From NCBI GenBank assembly GCA_035620895.1, contig DASPFY010000009.1:124001-188000 (forward strand): a stretch of DNA of 64,000 nucleotides. The letters are read 5' to 3'. This document shows positions 1 to 10,309 of this stretch, in pieces. Under the pieces are notes generated by a model, which was not told the origin of the DNA, did not search any database, and saw nothing but the letters and a program-made list of their open reading frames with translations. The stretch is from TA-21 sp035620895. Its GTDB lineage: Archaea; Thermoproteota; Nitrososphaeria; Nitrososphaerales; Nitrososphaeraceae. Numbering within the stretch: position 1 is the first letter of the stretch; each line of letters starts with the position of its first letter. The position numbers and the translations under genes are program-made.

Positions 1-1645
1 CCGGATCAGTAAATGTCCTATACAAATCAATAGCTTTTTCATCCGATACTAGTTCTCTAAGTGTGACTAGATCGTTACCTAGTGAAAGCCCAAATCCAAA
101 AAACATAATTCGTAATTGCTGTAGTATATCCCTGTGGATACTAGATAATGATGTACTGATAAAAAGCCACCCCAATCCATACTTCCTAGTAGTCCTGACT
201 GCGTCAAGCAAAGTCAGTCTCAATTGTTCAAGATTAGGATCACTAAATTCATCTTTTCTTGCGTATCTGTGGGATTCATCAAGAACAACCAGGGTGTTTA
301 AGGAAGTATTCTTCTGCCATGTTTTTTCGCCTAAGCTAACCAGACCTTTAAGCAATCTCTTTAATATTAATGATTGAATGGTTTCATTCCAATATCTTAG
401 TTGCATATTGTGAGCAGTTTGTTCAGAAAGATCTACAACAATAAGTGGTTTTAATTTCCATGAGAACTTTTCTAAAAGATCATCAATTGTTATAGCATCC
501 TGTCTGTCTTCAAATAGACTGCAAATTGGAACCCAGAATTGAGAATACAAATTATCCAGATTTTTTTCATCGAGATTCGAAACAAGATTATTAAGTCTCT
601 TTCTTGGTTCTGGAGTAGAAAATATAAGAAGCTGAATTTCTTCCTTGCGCAATTCATTCATGAAAAGGTCGAACGACTCTCTTTTTATTAATTTAGTCAA
701 AGTCGTTTTGTTTCTAAGTTTAGGTATCAATGCATCAACGGCAAATCCCTTATTTGGCCCTTTAATTGTTAGCTGATGAAAGATTTGTGATTCCAGTAAG
801 ATTTCTTCAAATAATGTCCATCTATCTAAAACAAGATTTCTAACATTTATTGATACGACTTGTTTATTTAGAGAATTCATTATTTTTTTCATATTGAAAT
901 TAGAATCGGAATTCGAATATTCCTTGTCCCCGTTACTGCTATAGTCATTTGAAAAACTTTTAGAAAACTCTCCTACGGGATCTAGTACCAGTAAGCCCAT
1001 CTGACGAAACTTAGAGTACGCAGTCAGAATCATTTTCGCCAGAGTTGATTTTCCAGATCCAGTTATTCCAAAAACTCCCAGATGATAGGCTTCTCCAGCA
1101 CCATTCTCTCCGTAATCAAAATGCTTAAACCACATTGGCAATTTGGTTTTGGAACCATAACTATTCCCCAAATAGAGCAAGCTATTCTTTTGCTTTTCTA
1201 AAATAGTACTTAGAATGTCATCATTTACTTGATAAACATACGTTCCTGTTGGTGGAACTGTGCCTAATAAGCTGGGTTCAACTAGATCATCAGAACTGGT
1301 AAATATTGCGCTACAAAGCAGCTTTCCTACGTGAACATCCTGTATTCCACTAATAGGATTAACTGAGCCTCTTTTTCGTGCTACGGATTTTATTGTAGGA
1401 TCCTCTAATAAAAAGTTCTTAAGCATTATTTCTATAATTTGACCAATCGCATAATGATTTTTTGAGTCCTGTAAATATTTGAAAATGGCTAATTCGCCGA
1501 CAAGTTGTCTTGTGACGGAAGATTCCAATACATCTAGTGCAAGTTCGATTGTTGAAGAGGGTGATCCAATTGTTCCTAAAATGGAACTATTTTTAAGAAA
1601 ATAATTAATCTTCTTGTCGATGGAATTCTCCAAACTTATTTCCAA
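1..1645 (-). CDS. herA: HerA-type DNA translocase/helicase ATPase (C-terminus beyond window)
   Basis: Partial gene, 548 codons visible, running off the left edge. I read it by translating the minus strand: TTG start at 1645 with a GGAGG ribosome site a few bases upstream. Residues about 194-201 carry a Walker A motif (GITGSGKST), followed by LLVLDPVGEF, and about residue 455 a Walker B-like segment (LVVLDESHRYA). This is the DUF87/HerA arrangement of a FtsK-like hexameric DNA pump. The start lies 2 nt after the stop of the NurA gene, so the two are translationally coupled; HerA and NurA act together in resection of double-strand breaks in archaea. The N-terminal about 190 residues would be the HAS-barrel region, which I did not verify. 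Confidence 0.85.
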   Translation of the reverse strand, partial: MEISLENSIDKKINYFLKNSSILGTIGSPSSTIELALDVLESSVTRQLVGELAIFKYLQDSKNHYAIGQIIEIMLKNFLLEDPTIKSVARKRGSVNPISGIQDVHVGKLLCSAIFTSSDDLVEPSLLGTVPPTGTYVYQVNDDILSTILEKQKNSLLYLGNSYGSKTKLPMWFKHFDYGENGAGEAYHLGVFGITGSGKSTLAKMILTAYSKFRQMGLLVLDPVGEFSKSFSNDYSSNGDKEYSNSDSNFNMKKIMNSLNKQVVSINVRNLVLDRWTLFEEILLESQIFHQLTIKGPNKGFAVDALIPKLRNKTTLTKLIKRESFDLFMNELRKEEIQLLIFSTPEPRKRLNNLVSNLDEKNLDNLYSQFWVPICSLFEDRQDAITIDDLLEKFSWKLKPLIVVDLSEQTAHNMQLRYWNETIQSLILKRLLKGLVSLGEKTWQKNTSLNTLVVLDESHRYARKDEFSDPNLEQLRLTLLDAVRTTRKYGLGWLFISTSLSSIHRDILQQLRIMFFGFGLSLGNDLVTLRELVSDEKAIDLYRTFTDP

Positions 1646-1647
1646 AA

Positions 1648-2775
1648 CTATGATCCTCCTTCGGTTCTGTATGAATGCATCATGAAAAATATATCTTTTT
1701 CATTGTTATCAGCGAGCTCAGTCATTTGTTTCATTATAATTTGCTTATAGGCCGGAATAGCTGGGGCCATATGCTTTGCTATTCTATCAGCCATATAAAG
1801 TGGAAAAGGTTCCATGATAGATGGTGTTTGGCATTGGCTCTTCACGTTATATAAAATGGTATCTAGTTTCGATTCGTCACGAGCAACTGCTGATGACATT
1901 TCAATCCTTAGGGCGGGACACCAAGGGTGCGGCTTGTAGTAAATGACGGAAAGATTTTTTATTCCCGAAATTACTTGTTGCATCAAAATTTTTAGTTCCT
2001 CATCCTCATATGGTAATCTTACGTGCCATCCTTCTTCGCTTGTAAATAATTTTGGACGTGTAAACTCTCCAGGATCTAATATCAAAGTTAGAATTGCCCT
2101 ATCATCATAATTTTCAGGCCAGTGGAGATTCTTACCAATATCATTTCTTGAGGTATATTTTGGTATTCCGAGAAAGTATTTTTCCGTGTCATGAAACTTC
2201 AAAATTTTCTTATATGAAACCAAAAAATTTTTGAAATCTTCCTTGATTTTTTCAGATGATTTTGTATTAAGAGTTTCTATAAAATTTATGGCCTTGTACA
2301 TATGGATTAATGCCGTCGTAAGGGAACCGTCAAGATATACTATATCATAGTGCGCATTTGCTGCTAATTGGATCTCCATTTCTACCATGATTGCCCTTGC
2401 TGCTATCATATTTTCAGGATTATGTTTTTCTGGGTTAACAAATACATCATGACTGGGAGGAACCCTTTTTCCATTTTCTTCATTCATACCCTCAACTCCT
2501 ACAGCAGCCGCAAATAGTAAATCCGTTCCTAGGAGACGATCTACTGCATAAGCTCCATCTACACCACCTGAAATTAATGGCTTAATATTTCTAAATCTAA
2601 TATCGGTATCCAGTAATCCTATTTGTTCAAGTTGTAGACGAAATTTCTGTCTTTTCCGATTAATTTCATGAATTGAGCTTTGTAGCATATCTCCAATTTC
2701 GTTAGTTTTCTGTAACATCTGTTCTATTAGGGAGGCGGGAATCTCCAGAAAGGATGGTGAATCGACTTTATACAT
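1648..2775 (-). CDS. nurA: NurA-domain 5'-3' nuclease
   Basis: 375 aa NurA-family nuclease, partner of HerA in DNA end resection. The N-terminal catalytic block GGVDGAYAVDRLLG (about residues 69-82) supplies the metal-binding Asp, and YLDGSLTTAL (about residue 147) is the second conserved Asp-Gly motif; a His-rich C-terminal segment near MMHSYR completes the fold. Length is in the usual range of 330-400 aa. It is the upstream gene of a two-gene operon, with HerA beginning 2 nt after its TAG. Mre11 and Rad50, often next to this pair in other archaea, are not inside the window and could lie to the left. Confidence 0.85.
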   Translation of the reverse strand: MYKVDSPSFLEIPASLIEQMLQKTNEIGDMLQSSIHEINRKRQKFRLQLEQIGLLDTDIRFRNIKPLISGGVDGAYAVDRLLGTDLLFAAAVGVEGMNEENGKRVPPSHDVFVNPEKHNPENMIAARAIMVEMEIQLAANAHYDIVYLDGSLTTALIHMYKAINFIETLNTKSSEKIKEDFKNFLVSYKKILKFHDTEKYFLGIPKYTSRNDIGKNLHWPENYDDRAILTLILDPGEFTRPKLFTSEEGWHVRLPYEDEELKILMQQVISGIKNLSVIYYKPHPWCPALRIEMSSAVARDESKLDTILYNVKSQCQTPSIMEPFPLYMADRIAKHMAPAIPAYKQIIMKQMTELADNNEKDIFFMMHSYRTEGGS

Positions 2776-3048
2776 CGGCGTTCACCAGTGTCTCTCCAAA
2801 TTTACCAAAAGAATGTAAAAATGAAACAGATTTAAAATTGCAGTTGATACAGGCTGTTTCTGCATTTTCACGCTCATTTATGTCATATAGTCAGTATAAA
2901 CTTAGCTTTATGCCTTTCTAATCAATCTAGAAATCTTGGCAACACGTGTATACAAATATGGAGTTTTCAGTGGATATTAGGTTCAAGTTTTAGAATTTTT
3001 AAAACTTTTCATTTTTGTGAAATATTGATTTCTTGCTTGGACGTAACC

Positions 3049-3057
3049 TTTTATAAA
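3049..3057 (+). promoter_or_regulatory. TATA-box candidate for the exported hydrolase gene
   Basis: TTTTATAAA lies about 75 nt before the ATG at 3126, implying transcription start near 3080 and a leader of about 45 nt. The rest of the 350-base gap 2776-3125 is AT-rich and shows no gene, RNA or repeat that I can support. Confidence 0.4.
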
Positions 3058-3125
3058 CAACTCCTTCCAATTGAAATTATCTTTTCTCACAAACTTTATT
3101 ATCGTTCAAACTCAAACTGAATAGT

Positions 3126-4094
3126 ATGAAGTCTAGATCAACAATAAAAAACCTGTGTATGAATGGATTATTTGTAGTAGGCGCTTTTTTGATTTTTGTT
3201 TCTTTAATTAATTTTACAAATCAGAATACTATTACTCATGCACAATCCGCAAATGAAAAAGGTTATGATTTAAATAATATGGGAGGAGGTGCGTATGTAG
3301 TTTCATCAACTGGCTACAATAGTATGTTTTTAGTAACGGGAGATGGGGTCATTGTGGTTGATGCTCCTCCAAATATAGGTGACAAGATAATTGATGCGAT
3401 ATCTGAAGTTACCAATGAAACCATAAAATATCTGGTGTACAGTCATGCGCATAAAGATCACATAGGAGGAGCTCATGTACTTCCTCCAGGAATAGAAATA
3501 ATTGCACAAAAAGATACATTAAATTTCTTGAAAATGGCTAACGATACAGACAGACCGTTACCGACACAAATATTTGATAATGAAACAACAATAACTCTAG
3601 GAAATGCAACTTTGCAGTTAGCATATGGTGGACCATATCATCAAAATGGAAATATTTTCATTTATACTCCACAACATAAAATATTAATGGCAGTAGATCA
3701 ATTTTCTCCAGGAGGAACACCCTGGAAACATCTTGCAGCCACACCTCATGTACCTTCCTATATTCAATCATATGATCAAGTACTAAATTACGATTTTGAT
3801 GCGTACGTTTCTGGACATGGTATTGGTACAAAGGATGATGTACAATTAGAAAAAGAATATGTCAAAGATTTAAAGAATAATGCTGAGTTTGCTATAAGTA
3901 ATGTAAATTTTACCGAAGCAACCAACAATGCTAATAAAAGTAATAACGCTGAAGTAACAGAGGCGTACTTCAATTCAATGACAGATGTTTGCGTAGATAG
4001 AACTGATGGAAAATGGAAAGACAAGTTACAAGGAGTAGGAGTTTGGACAGACGAGCACTGTGAGAAAATGATCATTAGTATCAGAAATGACTAG
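3126..4094 (+). CDS. Exported metallo-beta-lactamase-fold hydrolase
   Basis: 322 aa. An N-terminal hydrophobic helix (about residues 13-31) followed by a polar segment indicates export or membrane anchoring. The zinc-binding motif HAHKDH is at residues 107-112 (H107, H109, D111, H112), with later candidate ligands at GGPYHQNGN (His about 182), AVDQFSP and SGHGIG. This is the HxHxDH MBL fold; the exported form with a mid-length C-terminal helical tail resembles the class B / SoxH-like hydrolases of soil microbes. Substrate unknown. Single-gene unit; the next gene is on the other strand. Confidence 0.8.
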   Translation: MKSRSTIKNLCMNGLFVVGAFLIFVSLINFTNQNTITHAQSANEKGYDLNNMGGGAYVVSSTGYNSMFLVTGDGVIVVDAPPNIGDKIIDAISEVTNETIKYLVYSHAHKDHIGGAHVLPPGIEIIAQKDTLNFLKMANDTDRPLPTQIFDNETTITLGNATLQLAYGGPYHQNGNIFIYTPQHKILMAVDQFSPGGTPWKHLAATPHVPSYIQSYDQVLNYDFDAYVSGHGIGTKDDVQLEKEYVKDLKNNAEFAISNVNFTEATNNANKSNNAEVTEAYFNSMTDVCVDRTDGKWKDKLQGVGVWTDEHCEKMIISIRND

Positions 4095-4302
4095 CTTTAA
4101 TTGAAATTGTTGTTAGGTCCTATCTAGAAAAACTTGATTTCAACTCTAAGAGAGACTCGACGACCAACCTAAAATCTGAAAGTAATGGTATTGTAGCACA
4201 TCATCATATTAGAGTTCGACAGTTTCTCATATATGGCAAATAGGTTAATTACAGACAGATTAGGCCAATTCTTGTCCCTTAGAGGTAAGTCTATATTGAG
4301 AA

Positions 4303-5400
4303 CTAAGGTTTTGCCTCATAAATTATGTTAAATGGTGTCTGAGTTGCACGCCTAAATATTGTGAATCCCGCTGCTTTTACAATCTCACTTATCTTGTTTT
4401 CCCCTGCTTGGGCGCCCAATGCTGGACCGTTCTCAGCTAGAGAATTTGGAACACATACAAGGGTGGACGCTGCGTAAAATGCTCTTCCCACTAGGTTGAG
4501 GTTCTCTTCTAACTTGTCGTTAGCCATTGGTTCTACAATCATACATGTTCCACCTGTTTTAAGTGATTGCCTTGCAAATTTCATCGCTCCTAGAGGGTCT
4601 CCCATATCATGTAGACAATCAAAAAAGGTAATTAGATCGTAATCATTACCAATTGACTTATCGTTTGCATTGACAGAAACAAATTCCACATTACTTATGC
4701 TTCCTCCTCCTGTTTCTTCTTCCTTTCTTATTTGGTCTTTAGCTTTTATTATAGAAGGACCATGGTTATCAAAACCATAAAATTTAGAATTTGGATAAGC
4801 CTTCGCCATAAGAATTGTTGATACACCATATCCACATCCAATGTCAGCAACTTTGGCTCCTTGTTGTAGTTTTTTTTCAACTCCATCAAGGGATGGAATC
4901 CATGAACTTACCAGATTTGCAACATAGTTAGGTTTATAAAATAGCGCGCTACCCTCAAAGAGATCATGATGATGCTCTCCCCATTTCATTCCTTTTCCAC
5001 TTTTGAACATTTCTACGAATTTATCTTCATCCTTAAAATAGGATCTTATTGCTTGATAGGCTCCCAGTATATACACAGGACTATTCTCATCTGCTAATGC
5101 CATCGCTTGTTCTGGAGGAAGAGAATATTTCCTATTTGGTGGATCATATATTATATATCCTCCAGCAGCTTGGTTCGCGAGCCATTCTCTAATAAGACGC
5201 TCACTAGTGTTGGTCATTTTCGCTAACTCTTCGGATGTAACGGGCCGTCCTAATTTCGCCATGGTTTGGTATAGATGAAGTCTATCTCCAATGATTACAA
5301 GCATTGCACTTAACGTGCTTGTAACATCTCCCATTGCTTTTAGCATAAATTCACCAAGTTTTTGTTCATCAATTTTACGAGAATCAAAATTTGCTTTCAT
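4303..5400 (-). CDS. Class I SAM-dependent methyltransferase with N-terminal winged helix
   Basis: 365 aa. Residues 1-100 form a winged-helix dimerisation domain (TSERLIREWLANQAAGGYI), as in Rv2258c-like and plant-type O-methyltransferases. The Rossmann methyltransferase follows, with SAM motif I VADIGCGYG near residue 187, the acidic strand FYGFDNH, and post-motif TFFDCLHDMGDP. The methyl acceptor cannot be told from sequence. Transcribed alone, convergent with the upstream hydrolase; the next gene is divergent 163 bp away. Confidence 0.8.
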   Translation of the reverse strand: MKANFDSRKIDEQKLGEFMLKAMGDVTSTLSAMLVIIGDRLHLYQTMAKLGRPVTSEELAKMTNTSERLIREWLANQAAGGYIIYDPPNRKYSLPPEQAMALADENSPVYILGAYQAIRSYFKDEDKFVEMFKSGKGMKWGEHHHDLFEGSALFYKPNYVANLVSSWIPSLDGVEKKLQQGAKVADIGCGYGVSTILMAKAYPNSKFYGFDNHGPSIIKAKDQIRKEEETGGGSISNVEFVSVNANDKSIGNDYDLITFFDCLHDMGDPLGAMKFARQSLKTGGTCMIVEPMANDKLEENLNLVGRAFYAASTLVCVPNSLAENGPALGAQAGENKISEIVKAAGFTIFRRATQTPFNIIYEAKP

Positions 5401-5563
5401 TTTGCAAACTATGATTGATAGTTCTTGATATTTTAATTTAATTAATGCAAAAAGAATATGAGGCTAACAAATTCAAAATTTCAAATATGAGACAGTTGGG
5501 ATTAATATTATAACAATTCGGAACCAAAGACTAATTTATTAATTAGAAATTCTCTTTTAAGAT

Positions 5564-6517
5564 ATGAGACAATTACCTCCTGAAATACAAATCTTACCGA
5601 CGTCGATATTGTTTTTCATCTTTATGTTCACATCACCCGTTCTGGCACAATCGTGGTCAGAAGGATCTCCTATGACAACTGCAAGATCAGAAATTACTGC
5701 TACTAATATAGGAGATGATATTTATGTTCTCGGAGGTTTCGATGGATCAGGGGATGTATTGGATGTTGTTGAAGTATATAATATTAATAACAATTCTTGG
5801 AAATCAACTGCCCCTCTACCGGAACCATTGCATCATACTGCTGTCACTAGTTATGAGGGAAAAATATACGTTATAGGTGGATACATTTCGAGAGAATGGA
5901 TTCCGACCAATCAATTATTCATATACGACCCACTAAAGAATAAGTGGAAAGAGGGTAAACCTATGCCCACTCCAAGAGGCGCATTAAGTGCTTCATTCGT
6001 CAATGGAACTTTGTATGCGATAGGTGGAGAAGATAAAGCCAGAAATTTGAATATAAATGAAGCATACGATCCAATTTCGAATACTTGGTCTTCTAAAACA
6101 CCGATGCCTACCGGGAGACATCATAGTGCAAATGCGGCAGTTGACAGCAAAATATTCGTAATGGGTGGAAGAACTGCGGGCACCTCAATCGTAAATGTAA
6201 ATGCCAATGAAATGTATGACACTGAAACAGAAAAATGGACACCGCTCGAATCTATGCCGTCAAAAAGAAGCGGCATAGCGGCTGCCTCAATAAATAACAG
6301 TCTCTTTGTATTTGGAGGGGAGGATTTGACAGGAACATTTGGAAACAATGAAAAATATGATACTGATAATGGTAAATGGACATCCCTAGAATCAATGCCC
6401 ACACCTCGTCATGGTCTTGCAGCTGTTTCCGTAGATAACAGAATTTTTGTAATTGGTGGAGGACCTGAACCTGGATTAAGCGTAAGCGATGTTAATGAAA
6501 TCTACACTATAAAATAA
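5564..6517 (+). CDS. Secreted Kelch-repeat beta-propeller protein
   Basis: 317 aa. A signal peptide ends near VLAQ (residue about 29). The remainder is about six Kelch units, each with a GG doublet after a hydrophobic strand (YVLGGF, YVIGGY, YAIGGE, FVMGGR, FVFGGE, FVIGGG) and a downstream W. It should fold as a closed six-bladed propeller. The surface role is unknown; extracellular Kelch proteins usually bind carbohydrates or other proteins. No catalytic residues of galactose oxidase were recognised. Confidence 0.85.
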   Translation: MRQLPPEIQILPTSILFFIFMFTSPVLAQSWSEGSPMTTARSEITATNIGDDIYVLGGFDGSGDVLDVVEVYNINNNSWKSTAPLPEPLHHTAVTSYEGKIYVIGGYISREWIPTNQLFIYDPLKNKWKEGKPMPTPRGALSASFVNGTLYAIGGEDKARNLNINEAYDPISNTWSSKTPMPTGRHHSANAAVDSKIFVMGGRTAGTSIVNVNANEMYDTETEKWTPLESMPSKRSGIAAASINNSLFVFGGEDLTGTFGNNEKYDTDNGKWTSLESMPTPRHGLAAVSVDNRIFVIGGGPEPGLSVSDVNEIYTIK

Positions 6518-6721
6518 GAAAAAATTGATGGGCCATGATTTTTCTTAATTTATTTTTATATAATATTTGAATAAATCTTAAAATTCTTTTAAGTGATGGG
6601 ATGATAACATTTCTATTTTGACTTTTATCGCCTTAAATAGTTCAAAAACTATTTAATCCAGGAAATTACTTCTAAACTAAAATACATTGAAATACGTATA
6701 ACCGTAATAATATAAGTTACA

Positions 6722-8119
6722 ATGACTAATTCGTTATTTTATTTTAGATTTATCAGGAACATGCTTAATCTTTCCTTTTTAAATAATAACAAATTAACAA
6801 AGATAAATTATATTTTTTTTATCTTTTTTATCTTTGTTTTAAGTTCATTAGTTTATAATAATGATATTACTGCATTTGATAAAACAAATGTCGATGACTT
6901 TCAAAATAGTTCATCTAAAAACTTTAAACAAGATTATGATTATAGAATGATTAGTTATCCTAATTCAAATGTAACTAATTTAACAAACAATAATGAAGAT
7001 TCAATATATGGACAGATAGAATCGTTTGAAAATAATATTTATGTGGTATGGCAAGAATCAGTTTCTGAAAGTTTACCTAAACTCAATTATGATATTTTTT
7101 TTATAAAAAGTGAAGATAATGGCAAAACTTTTAGTAAAGCAATTAATTTGAGTAACAGTACTAAATTTTCAGAGCGCCCTCAGATTGCAGTATCTAAAAA
7201 TGGAATATTTATTGTCTGGACAGACACAGTCAATTCCAATAATAAAGAAATTATATTCACAAAAAGTGAAGATAATGGCAAAACTTTTAGTAAAGCAATA
7301 AACCTAAGCAACAATTCATTAAATTCACATAATCAAGAAATATCTGCTTTTAATGAAAATGTTTATGTTGTTTGGCAAGAAGCAGATGAAAACAATATAT
7401 ATGAGAGTAGTAACAGTAACATTAAATTCAGTAGCAGTGTGGATAGTGGAAATACATTTAAAAATTCAAAATTATTGACAAATAATACTATTGATGCATT
7501 TCCTAAAATCAATTCATATGGAAATAATGTATATATTGTGTGGAATAATGAAAACAAAAATAATAGTGGATTATTTCTAGTAAAAAGTTCTGATAAAGGA
7601 AATAATTTTGACGAAATTATTAAAATAAATGTTGATAATAATTTTGGAGAGTCACAAATATCTGTTAATAAAAATGAAGTACTAATTAGTTGGGGAGGCC
7701 TTTTAACAAAAAATACTGATAATATATATTATGTTAAAAGTAATGATAATGGTTATACATTTACTGATTCAAATACATATTCTAAAAATATAATTGATTT
7801 TAATGATACAAATAATCATTTTGAATTAAATGATATTATAAAGAATCCACTTAACGTAGAAGTAACAAGTAACAATAATCTCTCTACTGTAGCTTGGCAA
7901 AATTCATTTTCTAAACAAAATGAAGATATATTGATACTACTAGTAAGTAATCAAAAGGAACAAAATAATTATGCGAGATTGTTAAATTTAAGTAATAATC
8001 CGAGTGTTTCTGAATGTCCATCTATTACTATTTCAAATAATAACATCTATGTAATATGGGAAGATTACATTAGTGGAAATCACGAAATACTCTTTGCAAA
8101 AATTTCAACTGAATTATAG
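6722..8119 (+). CDS. Exported sialidase-like (Asp-box) beta-propeller protein
   Basis: 465 aa with an N-terminal transmembrane helix at about residues 27-45. Several Asp boxes of the form SxDxGxTF are visible (SEDNGKTFSKA twice, SVDSGNTF, SSDKGNNF, SNDNGYTF), each preceded by a strand ending VYVVWQ or similar, as in BNR/sialidase-superfamily propellers. The catalytic Arg triad and Tyr of true sialidases were not identified, so a binding or structural role is more likely. The gene is markedly more AT- and Asn-rich than its neighbours, which hints at different ancestry or fast drift. Confidence 0.7.
   Translation: MTNSLFYFRFIRNMLNLSFLNNNKLTKINYIFFIFFIFVLSSLVYNNDITAFDKTNVDDFQNSSSKNFKQDYDYRMISYPNSNVTNLTNNNEDSIYGQIESFENNIYVVWQESVSESLPKLNYDIFFIKSEDNGKTFSKAINLSNSTKFSERPQIAVSKNGIFIVWTDTVNSNNKEIIFTKSEDNGKTFSKAINLSNNSLNSHNQEISAFNENVYVVWQEADENNIYESSNSNIKFSSSVDSGNTFKNSKLLTNNTIDAFPKINSYGNNVYIVWNNENKNNSGLFLVKSSDKGNNFDEIIKINVDNNFGESQISVNKNEVLISWGGLLTKNTDNIYYVKSNDNGYTFTDSNTYSKNIIDFNDTNNHFELNDIIKNPLNVEVTSNNNLSTVAWQNSFSKQNEDILILLVSNQKEQNNYARLLNLSNNPSVSECPSITISNNNIYVIWEDYISGNHEILFAKISTEL
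7105..7299 (+). repeat. 39-bp exact direct repeat inside the Asp-box gene
   Basis: The bases at 7105-7143 recur identically at 7261-7299, 156 bp (52 codons) apart, both encoding KSEDNGKTFSKA. The spacing equals one propeller blade, so this is a recent blade duplication or gene conversion between blades. Confidence 0.8.
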
Positions 8120-8335
8120 TGTAACTATAGAAATATTGATAAAAAAAATTATTAAATAACTTTTAATATTTGATTATCTCTCTAGTAGACAAATGCTAGT
8201 TTTTGTAGCTCCTTAAAATACCGTATAAAATTATTAATTTTCAAAAACATTGATTCATGCAATTTTGGATCACGAGCCTATAAAATAGTTATGTTATTAT
8301 TTATATATCCAATACCGCATTGAATACTATCTTTA

Positions 8336-9160
8336 ATGACAAACAATGATAAAACAGGTTTTGGTCTGAATGCTGATTCTGTAATGCTTACACAATATAG
8401 TTCTGAGGCATCGCAATTAATAAAATCATTTACAAAAAATATTCCAGTTGTTGTAACAATTTTAATCTTAATTGTGTCTATGACAGCCATGGATTTAGTT
8501 ATGGATTTAGGCATTATTAGAATTTTATCAGACGAAACAATTGATGCAATGATTATTGCTGTATCGCTATTTCTTATTCTTTTCACCTTATTCTCAGTTC
8601 GACCTGTGTTGAGATCTCGAAAAATATTGGAAAAATGGTCAAATCTATTTGAAAACAATGCAATTAGAACTGGTATAATACTAAGAATCAAGGATAAAAG
8701 TAAAGAAGAAATTCTAGATGCATTACCAGAAGTAATCAATCAAATTGCTATTCCCTTAGAATACTATCTTTCAAAATCCGATAAAGAGGAATTTTATAAT
8801 GTTAACGTAGGTGATATTACTACTTTCGATATTTTGATTGATAAATCAACAATAAAATCTATAGATTCAGATTCTTTAAAAAATGTAATTCAAGAATATG
8901 GAAGTATCTTAATAAAAATAGTAGATAAAGTTATTGATAAAAGTATTACCCAAGATTTCTTAAAATCATTACAAAACTATAAGAAAAGAGGAAACAAAAT
9001 AGGGCTAGCTATTATAATAGGGGATAGTATATCCCAGGAAAGTTACGTTTTAGCCAATAAAATCAAAGATAAAACTATTAGTGAAAATCTGATTCTTATA
9101 GAAAAACCCGTTAATGATATTGATTATGATTTAAAGAGTTTAAACAACTTATCAACTTAA
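8336..9160 (+). CDS. Membrane protein of unknown function with large cytosolic domain
   Basis: 274 aa. Two transmembrane helices (about residues 36-60 and 70-88), then about 185 residues of charged alpha/beta sequence. I recognise no family. Downstream it converges on a winged-helix regulator with an 18-bp gap. The antisense frame over its first half is open but lysine/isoleucine-biased and I regard it as a shadow. Confidence 0.65.
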   Translation: MTNNDKTGFGLNADSVMLTQYSSEASQLIKSFTKNIPVVVTILILIVSMTAMDLVMDLGIIRILSDETIDAMIIAVSLFLILFTLFSVRPVLRSRKILEKWSNLFENNAIRTGIILRIKDKSKEEILDALPEVINQIAIPLEYYLSKSDKEEFYNVNVGDITTFDILIDKSTIKSIDSDSLKNVIQEYGSILIKIVDKVIDKSITQDFLKSLQNYKKRGNKIGLAIIIGDSISQESYVLANKIKDKTISENLILIEKPVNDIDYDLKSLNNLST

Positions 9161-9177
9161 TCTATCTATGTATCTAT

Positions 9178-9489
9178 CTATTCTTCATTATTCATGGTTC
9201 GCACAAAAAGCAAAAAATCCTTAATCCATTTTAAATAAGCATTAAAACCTGTTTTTGTAATAAGATATAGTTTATTATTAGTACCATCATCTATTATTGA
9301 TTTAATATATCCATTTTCCTCTAATCCGTTTAGGATATTAGATATTCTATCAGGACGCTGTTGTCTAATTCCATTAATTTTTGTCATTATATGGTATTTA
9401 CTTACTGGAGTCTTTGTAGAATACAAGCAAAGATATTCTAATATAGATAACATGGTATATTCTGAAGAAAATCTCTTTGCATTTGTCAA
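9178..9489 (-). CDS. Winged-helix DNA-binding protein
   Basis: 103 aa single-domain winged helix: helices YTMLSILEYLCLYS and SKYHIMTKI, recognition region RPDRISNILNGLEENGYI, then a beta wing (NKLYLITKTG). It resembles the small archaeal ArsR/PadR-like regulators common in Thaumarchaeota; the only other one in this window is at 51063-51332. No ligand-binding cysteines are visible. Target genes unknown; the divergent neighbour is the membrane protein at 9623. Confidence 0.7.
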   Translation of the reverse strand: MTNAKRFSSEYTMLSILEYLCLYSTKTPVSKYHIMTKINGIRQQRPDRISNILNGLEENGYIKSIIDDGTNNKLYLITKTGFNAYLKWIKDFLLFVRTMNNEE

Positions 9490-9622
9490 ATATTTCCTTT
9501 AGCTTTTTAATGTAATTAAGGTATTGTCATGAGACAAAATTTAAAGAATTTTAATGAAAGAACAACTTTTATTTACCCTATAACAAAATTACTCTAACGT
9601 TAATATACTAAGCTCAAGTACT

Positions 9623-10123
9623 TTGATAAACGTGACACATTTGAACTTAAAGAATAATAAACATTTAACAATATTGTCAATAATATTTGTCGGATTGATG
9701 ATCCCAACTGTCATAGTATACGTCGAGCATTCTCTCCTAGAATTTGAAGGGTCACAAAATTCTTCAGAACAAGGAATGGTAAATAAAAGTACAAGACAAT
9801 TTGGTGAAGCTATCTTTTTTGCAATGGTAGCAATAGGCTATGTAGTTACAACAATTTTGATATTCGTTAAACCAAATAATGTAATACCATATTATGTACT
9901 TTTAATAGGAACTGTAGCAATACTGATTGTTTATTATTTTAGAGCTATGACAGGAATTCCAATCCCAGGAACGGATCTAATAATCAAAGAATATGCTATA
10001 GATTATAGAGATGTAATAACAAAAATAGCACAACAAGCACTTGTAATACCTTTAGCAATGATGTTACAAAGACTATATGATGTTAAGTCCCAAAACCAGA
10101 AAATTATAACAACACAGAGATAA
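9623..10123 (+). CDS. Four-helix integral membrane protein, unknown
   Basis: 166 aa from a TTG start. Hydrophobic segments at about residues 16-35, 66-86, 91-110 and 140-155. Between helices 3 and 4 is the motif AMTGIPIPGTD. I do not recognise the family; it has the look of lineage-specific thaumarchaeal membrane proteins. Transcribed divergently from the winged-helix gene with a 133-bp shared intergenic region, so that regulator may control it. Confidence 0.6.
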   Translation: MINVTHLNLKNNKHLTILSIIFVGLMIPTVIVYVEHSLLEFEGSQNSSEQGMVNKSTRQFGEAIFFAMVAIGYVVTTILIFVKPNNVIPYYVLLIGTVAILIVYYFRAMTGIPIPGTDLIIKEYAIDYRDVITKIAQQALVIPLAMMLQRLYDVKSQNQKIITTQR

Positions 10124-10309
10124 ATTTATCAGTTTCGTAATGATTTTTTCTAAACATTGTGATATTTATCCTATTTAAAATATCCAAATAGGAAATAATA
10201 AACTCAGTTTAATATGGCTGATAATTATTGAATACATCATAAGTTGAAATATTGCGACTAATAGTGAAAAGGAATAAACTGTTTGATATAAAATATGATA
10301 ACTATGTTA

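Noticed and set aside
8278..8739. Long minus-strand frame opposite the membrane protein gene
   Set aside because: Antisense to a frame with clear membrane helices; its own sequence is Ile/Ser-rich without domain features.
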